DNA from: Cotesia glomerata
Lineage: Eukaryota > Arthropoda > Insecta > Hymenoptera > Braconidae
Assembly: GCF_020080835.1 (NCBI RefSeq)
Contig: NC_058162.1
Span: forward strand, 2,666,001-2,730,000
Length of the DNA stretch: 64,000 nucleotides
Reading direction: 5' to 3'
Both the position numbers and the translations under genes were made by a program. This document shows, piece by piece, positions 58,660 to 64,000 of the stretch; position 1 is the stretch's first letter, and every line of letters begins with the position of its first letter. Under the pieces are notes generated by a model that saw only the letters and a list, made by a program, of their open reading frames with translations, was not told the DNA's origin and searched no databases.

Positions 58660-61600
58660 ATGCCGGTAAGTTTATTTTATTTTTTTAATAAATTTAGTAA
58701 TTGAAAATATTTTATAAAGTTTTTTAAATTTATATATTTTTAATTGATAAATTACTGTCAGAGTTTGTTACAATTTTTTTTATTACTAAAAAATTTATTT
58801 TTTATCAAAAAAAAAATTTTTATTTTTAAAAAATGGATTTTTTTATTAAAAATAATTTTTTTTTCCTTGAAAATAATTTTATTAGAAATTCAAAGAAATA
58901 AAAATAATTTTTTAATGAAGAAATTTCAATAGAAATTTAATTTATGATTTTTAATAAAATGATAAAATTGATTTTAAAAATAAAATTTATGATTTTAATT
59001 AATTTTTGCATAAATGAGTTCACGATTTATTTTTTATCAAAAAAAATTTTTTTTTCTTTAAAAATAATTTTAATAAAAATTAAAAATATTAATAATAATT
59101 TTTTTAATGAAAAAATTTTATTTAAAAATAAAATTTATGATTTTAATTAATTTTTGCATAAATGAGTTCACTCTTCTGCTGAAATTAGACTTCCGGATGA
59201 ATAACGATAAATATATAAAGAGATAAAGATAGATAAAATATATTAAATAAGCTCAGCCATCTGTACTTCATCTAACACGCATTTTAGTACTTTCGCTCAA
59301 AATAATATGTCTTTTAAAATTCCAGTCTGGAAGAAATTTTGATAATTATTTACAAGTGAGGTCTACCATTTTAATTTACATTTTTTTAAAAATTTTATAA
59401 TAATTTTAATAAATAAATTTTTATAAAAATTTTATACTTACAAAAAAAAATATTAAATTTTTAGGATTTTATTTTAATTTTTTCCTTAAAAATTATTCAT
59501 TAATTTTTCTTAAAAAAAAAAAAAAAGAAAACAACACTTATAATTATAAAATATTTTAAAAATAATATTCAATAATTTTAAATTTAATTTTTTACGTAAA
59601 ACATTTAAAATTTGGTAAAAATTTTTATTATTTTTAACGAAATTTCTATTTGATTTTATTTATATTTTTTTTGAAAAATACATAAAAAAATTAATTAAAA
59701 AAAAAAAAATTATCACAATTTTAACAAATTTAAAAAAAAATTTATAAATTTTTTAAAAAATTGTGATACTCAATTTTTTTTCTTAAATTGTTCATTTTTC
59801 TATGTACTTTTCAAAAAAAAATATATCGAACACATCAAAAAAAGATAAAATATAAATTTTATCCAAAAATATGAGAGCCAAAATTTTTTCCAACTTTTGA
59901 AGGCAAAAATTTTTCTTTTTTTCTTTCACGACATTTTTTATCATAAATCCGCCGTAAAAACAAGCAGAATAAAAAAAAAATATTAATTTTTCACCTAAAT
60001 ATTGCCAAAAATAAGTTTAACCCTACTTGTAAATAATTACCGAAATTTTTTTTTGTTTTTAATATCATTACTTTAATTTAAAATAAAATTTATCTAATAA
60101 TAAAAAATCTTCCTTTTTATTTATTACAAAAATAAATAAATTGAATATAACAAAGCGTAAAATTATTGGCCATGGTCAATATAAATATTTATTGGCAAAC
60201 GTTGATATAATTCATACGTTTTATCTCGAAAATAATTCTGATGCCAAGATAATGTTTGTTGAATTGACAAAAAAATATAAAATTACAAAACAAAACATTA
60301 ATACATAATATTACGTAGATTATAAAAATATATATTTATAACGTGTATATATATGATTACATATATCCAGTTTATAAATAATTATTTATCGCGCAAGCTT
60401 AACGGGTTTGCGTCATTTCTATAAACTTACTTGAGGATATTTTATCGGTAATTTATAACCGAACAAAAAATAGTATCAGAGCTCAATAATTCAATTAAAA
60501 GATTAATTGGCTGATAAATTTTATTGTTTTAATATAAATAAATAATTTTTCTTTTTAATATTAATGGAAAAATTTCTAACGCTTGATAGCAGCTGCGAGT
60601 TTTATTTTTAAGCGAAGATATTTATGTATTTTTTAAGTACTTTGAAGCTGAAGAAAAAAATAAATATGTGTACTAATATTACGGACTTTTATTTATAGGC
60701 ACGCAATAAAGAACAAGAAGCTGAAGTTTTGGAGTGGATCGAAGCTGTTCTTGGCGAAAAATTACCCAAGGGAGACTACGAGGACATTTTGAAGGACGGA
60801 GTTGTTCTTTGCCAGTTGATAAACAAACTTGCACCTGGTTCTGTTAAGAAAATCCAAACCAAGGGTACCAATTTTCAATTGATGGAAAATGTCCAAAGGT
60901 GCTTATTTATTTATTTATTTCTTTACATAAAGACCCAACAGCAATAGCCAATAACAGGTCACTAGAGAATAAATTTAACGTCTTTTTACAAGATCATATT
61001 ACATAAAAAAGAAAAAGTAAAAACACACAGAAAAAAAGGTTCACTTGAGCCAAGAAAATATTTTTCTTCCTAATTGTTTTCTTAAGCGAAAAAACAATTT
61101 TTTGTTGACACAAGAAATTTCACTTAATCCGACAAAATTAATTCTCTTGCTTTAAGAAATACGTATCTTGATCCAAGAAAATTTATTTAAGTAAAGAAAA
61201 TTTTGTTTTGAGAAAATTCAGCCTCTTGCTCCAAAAAATTTAATTCTTGATAGAAGTAAATTTTCTTGTCTTGAGAAAATTTCTCTCTTGCTCCAAAAAA
61301 TTAAATATAAAGATAGAAGTAAATTTTCATTAATATTTTTATTGATTAACATGTCAAATGGGAAGATCAAATAATATTTCATCATTTTTTTTCATTCAAT
61401 ATGTAGAATTGCACGCTAAAATAATATAAATTGGGTATCAAATATTCTCGAGAAAAATTTTCTCAAGGTGAGAAAATTTTTTTCTTAGCTGAAGTAGGTG
61501 GCGCTGCTTCCCTAAAATATCTAAAAATCTTGATCAAATATAAAAATTTATTGTATCAAGTAAGGTAAAAGCCCCAATAGATGCTCATGTACCAGTATAT

Positions 61601-62801
61601 GATCACTCCATGTATTTGTATATCTATATTCACAAATTGCAGCATATTCACAAAGAGCATCTATTGGGGCTTTTACCTTATTTATGATAATTTGAATTAA
61701 GAAAACATTACTTCTACCAAGAATAGAATTTCAAAAAAAAAACGTATCTTGATCCAAGAAAATTTATTTAAGTCAAGAAAATTTTATTGTTTTAAGAAAA
61801 TTCAGCCTCTTGCTCCAAAAAATTTAATTCTTGATAGAAGTAAATTTTCTTGTCTTGAGAAAATTTCTCTCTTGCTCCAAAAAATTAAATATAAAGATAG
61901 AAGTAAATTTTGATTGATATTTTTATTGATTAACATGTCAAATGAGAAGATCAAATAATATTTCATCATTTTTTTTCATTCAATATGTATAATTGCACGC
62001 TAAAATAATATAAAATGGGTATCAAATATTAAAGAGAAAAATTTTCTCAGCTGAAGTAGGTGGCGCTGCTTCCCTAAAGTATCTAAAAATCTTGATCAAA
62101 TATAAAAATTTATTGTCAAGTATTTATGATAATTTTAATTAAGAAAAATGACTTCCACCAAGAATAGAATTTAAAGAAAAATTTTTACTTCGGCCAATAC
62201 AACTTCGGTCTACCTTCAGGCACCCGAAAATTTTCTTGAACCAAAAATTTTGTTCTTCAGTCAAGAAATTTTTCTTTCTGTGCAATAATATTGTAATGTA
62301 CTTGAATTTTGAGAAAAGGAGAAAAAAAAAGAAAGAAAATTTATCAAAAATTATTATTCTAGAAACTTAGCAATATTTTATTAATTTATTAATTTTTTAA
62401 AGGTTTCAAGCAGCGATTAAAAATTATGGAGTTCCACAAGAAGAAATTTTCCAAACTGCGGATTTATTTGAGAGACGTAACATCCCTCAAGTAACTTTGT
62501 GTCTTTACTCTCTTGGAAGAATGGTAATTATTTTATTTTTAATTAGTTAGTTTATAAATAAAATAATTTTTTTTTTATTAAATAATTTTTTTATTAAAAT
62601 ATTATTTTTTTTTATTAGACACAAAAACACCCTGAGTACAATGGACCAAGATTAGGACCAAAAATGGCCGAGAAAAATGAAAGAACATTCACAGAAGATC
62701 AATTAAGAGCCAGCGAAGGTCAACTGAACCTTCAAATGGGTTTCAACAAAGGTGCAAGTCAATCTGGTCACGGAGGATTCGGAAATACAAGACACATGTA
62801 A
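58660..62801 (+). CDS. Myophilin/CG5023-type calponin-homology protein
   Basis: Four exons join in frame: 58660-58665 (ATG CCG only), 60699-60898, 62403-62523 and 62619-62801 (TAA), 169 aa. The mature sequence opens MPARNKEQEAEVLEWIEAVL. A single calponin-homology domain follows (about residues 9-115; KGDYEDILKDGVVLCQLINK, GTNFQLMENVQRFQAAIKNY). The C-terminal calponin-like repeat is LNLQMGFNKGASQSG, and the protein ends GGFGNTRHM, as in insect CG5023 and flatworm myophilin. The family is actin-binding and muscle-enriched. It is transcribed away from Mp20, a paralogue with the same domain order, so the pair probably reflects an old duplication. A two-codon first exon followed by a 2-kb intron is unusual but the splice sites (CCGGTAAGT; TTATAG) are good. 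Upstream 58440-58650 is less AT-rich and likely contains promoter and leader. Confidence 0.93.
59343..60041. mobile_element. TIR element AATTATTTACAAGTGAGGTC, copy B
   Basis: It has the same ends and inner dyad (TTTGAAAAATACATAAAAA ... TATGTACTTTTCAAAAAA) as 48243-48712. About 230 extra AT-rich bases follow the left end. It lies in intron 1 of the myophilin-like gene. Confidence 0.6.
61026..62282 (+). mobile_element. CACAGAAAGAAA-family element, internally duplicated
   Basis: CACAGAAAAAAAGGTTCACT at the left and AAATTTTTCTTTCTGTG at the right bound it. The segment starting ACGTATCTTGATCCAAG occurs twice (about 61161 and 61741), so roughly 580 bp is tandemly duplicated or two copies are joined. 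The first half carries the small insertion at 61563-61678. It lies in intron 2 of the myophilin-like gene. Confidence 0.7.
61563..61678. mobile_element. 116-bp MITE with TA target duplication
   Basis: AGGTAAAAGCCCCAATAGAT and ATCTATTGGGGCTTTTACCT form perfect inverted ends, flanked by TA (61561-61562, 61679-61680). The relatives at 16625 and 62115 have the unbroken site CAAGTATTTATGATAA, proving the insertion and its TA duplication (Tc1/mariner type). Confidence 0.85.
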
Positions 62802-62890
62802 TTGTTTAACACATTCGCGTCGAATATTTTTTATTTTGTTCAGTACAACATGTTAACACTGCATTCTATTACACAATAAATAAAACCAAA
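62802..62890 (+). terminator. 3' UTR and AATAAA signal of the myophilin-like gene
   Basis: ACACAATAAATAAAACC (62872-62888) gives overlapping AATAAA hexamers about 75 bp after the stop codon. Confidence 0.6.
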
Positions 62891-63412
62891 TCCTTAAATA
62901 CACTAATAAATATGTATACTATTTTTTTAATACTTGGATAATTAATAAAAAGTTGGACGACAGAGTGAAAACAACTATTTTTAATGAGTTTTGTTATTTT
63001 TAAATTTGTAAAAATAGAATATCATTAGACGCGCTTGTCTTTCGGCGAGAGTTTACAATTACTGCAATACATCCTCGTTTGTCACTCGGCAAGTTACGAA
63101 AAAAGATTTTTTCTTAAGAAAAAAAAATTAATTGTTTTTTTTATTAAATTGATTTTAAAAATAGGAATATAAATAATAATTAATCATCATTTTATTCACG
63201 AGTGCTTTGATGATGTTGATGCTTTGGCATTGGTTAATTTAATAACGAAGAAAACTATTTCTGGATTCATTCGTGACGGTTTTTCGTCGACGATGCGATT
63301 ACTCTGGATCAGGTCATGGCTTCGTTACAATTTCAACAAAAATATCAAGGCCATACTAAATTTAATAACCTCAATTTTATTATTTATTCGTTATAATTTT
63401 TTACAATAATTA
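62890..63412. other. Intergenic stretch; possible unrecognised coding fragment near 63230-63410
   Basis: A less AT-rich patch at 63190-63360 is open in two forward frames, but neither shows a domain or a clear acceptor. Nothing else was seen. Confidence 0.2.
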
Positions 63413-64000
63413 TCTATATAAATATCAAAGGTCTTGATTTTAATTTATACTTTTTTAAGGTTTCATATCATTCTCACCGATAGTCAATTTATTAAGATAA
63501 GTATTTAGGCTGCATTCGAAAATTCGCTATCTCTAGATTCATAATTAAGAAATGACCTTGTATCTTGTCAACTATTGACATTTTTAAAGATATAAGCTCA
63601 TCCCGATGTTACACTCATCGAGACCTTTCATTTGAATACCCACATCAATTTTTCATATATTTATATATATTATATATATGTATATATGAAAAATATATAA
63701 AAATGCATGTGGGTATTCAAATGAAAGCTCTTGAAGAGTGTAACATCGGGATGAGCTTATATCTTTAAAAACATCAATAGTTACGAAATTACAGTGCAAT
63801 TTAACATAATTAAGAAACAACCTTGTATCTTGTGAACTATTGATATTTTTAAAGATATAAGCTCATTCCGAAGTTACACTCATCGAGACCTTTCATTTGA
63901 GTACCCACATCAATTTTTCATATATTTATATATATTATATATATGTATATATAAAAAATATATAAAAATGCATGTGGGTACTCAAATGAAAGCTCTTGAA
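63413..64000 (+). mobile_element. Helitron-like element, copy 11, continues beyond window
   Basis: It starts TCTATATAAATATCAAAGG after an A, with an internally deleted 5' region. The family segment ATAAGTATTTAGGCTGCATT follows, then one full palindrome (63575-63775) and the start of a second. The 3' end lies outside. Confidence 0.75.

Noticed and set aside
63224..63409. 61-codon ORF downstream of the myophilin-like gene
   Set aside because: No domain; two forward frames are open equally and no acceptor or donor supports an exon.

Overview
This is a window of AT-rich, intron-rich animal DNA. The gene complement (PINCH, golgin-45, muscle protein 20, a CG5023/myophilin-type calponin, a multicopper oxidase, an ABCC transporter, a U4 snRNA), the short introns and the heavy load of small transposons fit an insect. 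A hymenopteran, perhaps a braconid-like parasitoid wasp, is my inference; nothing in the window proves the order or species. No bacterial-type operons, CRISPR arrays or tRNA genes were seen.

Layout. 1-2406 (+): last three exons of a multicopper oxidase. 6067-9430 (+): complete seven-exon PINCH with five LIM domains. 11812-24139 (+): complete 16-exon ABCC transporter (about 1,329 aa) in which every splice phase fits but both nucleotide-binding domains have lost key catalytic motifs. 25779-27936 (-): two-exon golgin-45. 30002-55511 (-): muscle protein 20 (transgelin/calponin family), four exons spread over 25 kb, first coding exon not found. Nested in its 13-kb intron on the opposite strand is 35783-41503 (+), a secreted serine-protease homologue that has lost all three catalytic residues and carries a C-terminal tail of about 770 residues made of Asn/His-rich repeats with dozens of N-S-T sequons. 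56276-56420 (-): U4 spliceosomal snRNA. 58660-62801 (+): a four-exon myophilin/CG5023-type calponin.

Between and inside these genes the window is dominated by mobile DNA. About a dozen copies (roughly 12 kb) belong to one non-autonomous Helitron family. Its termini are TC at the 5' end and a 19-nt hairpin followed by CTAG at the 3' end, inserted between A and T. The interior is an array of two to five imperfect ~200-bp palindromes. Several TIR elements (TA and TTAA target types) are also present. Two nested insertions can be proven from the window itself, because the empty site occurs in another copy.

How the genes relate: PINCH acts at integrin attachment sites, and the two calponin-family proteins are actin-associated muscle proteins, so the right half has a muscle theme. 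No operon-like coordination is expected or seen. The most novel candidates are the repeat-tailed pseudo-protease, the degenerate ABCC protein and the palindrome-array Helitrons.
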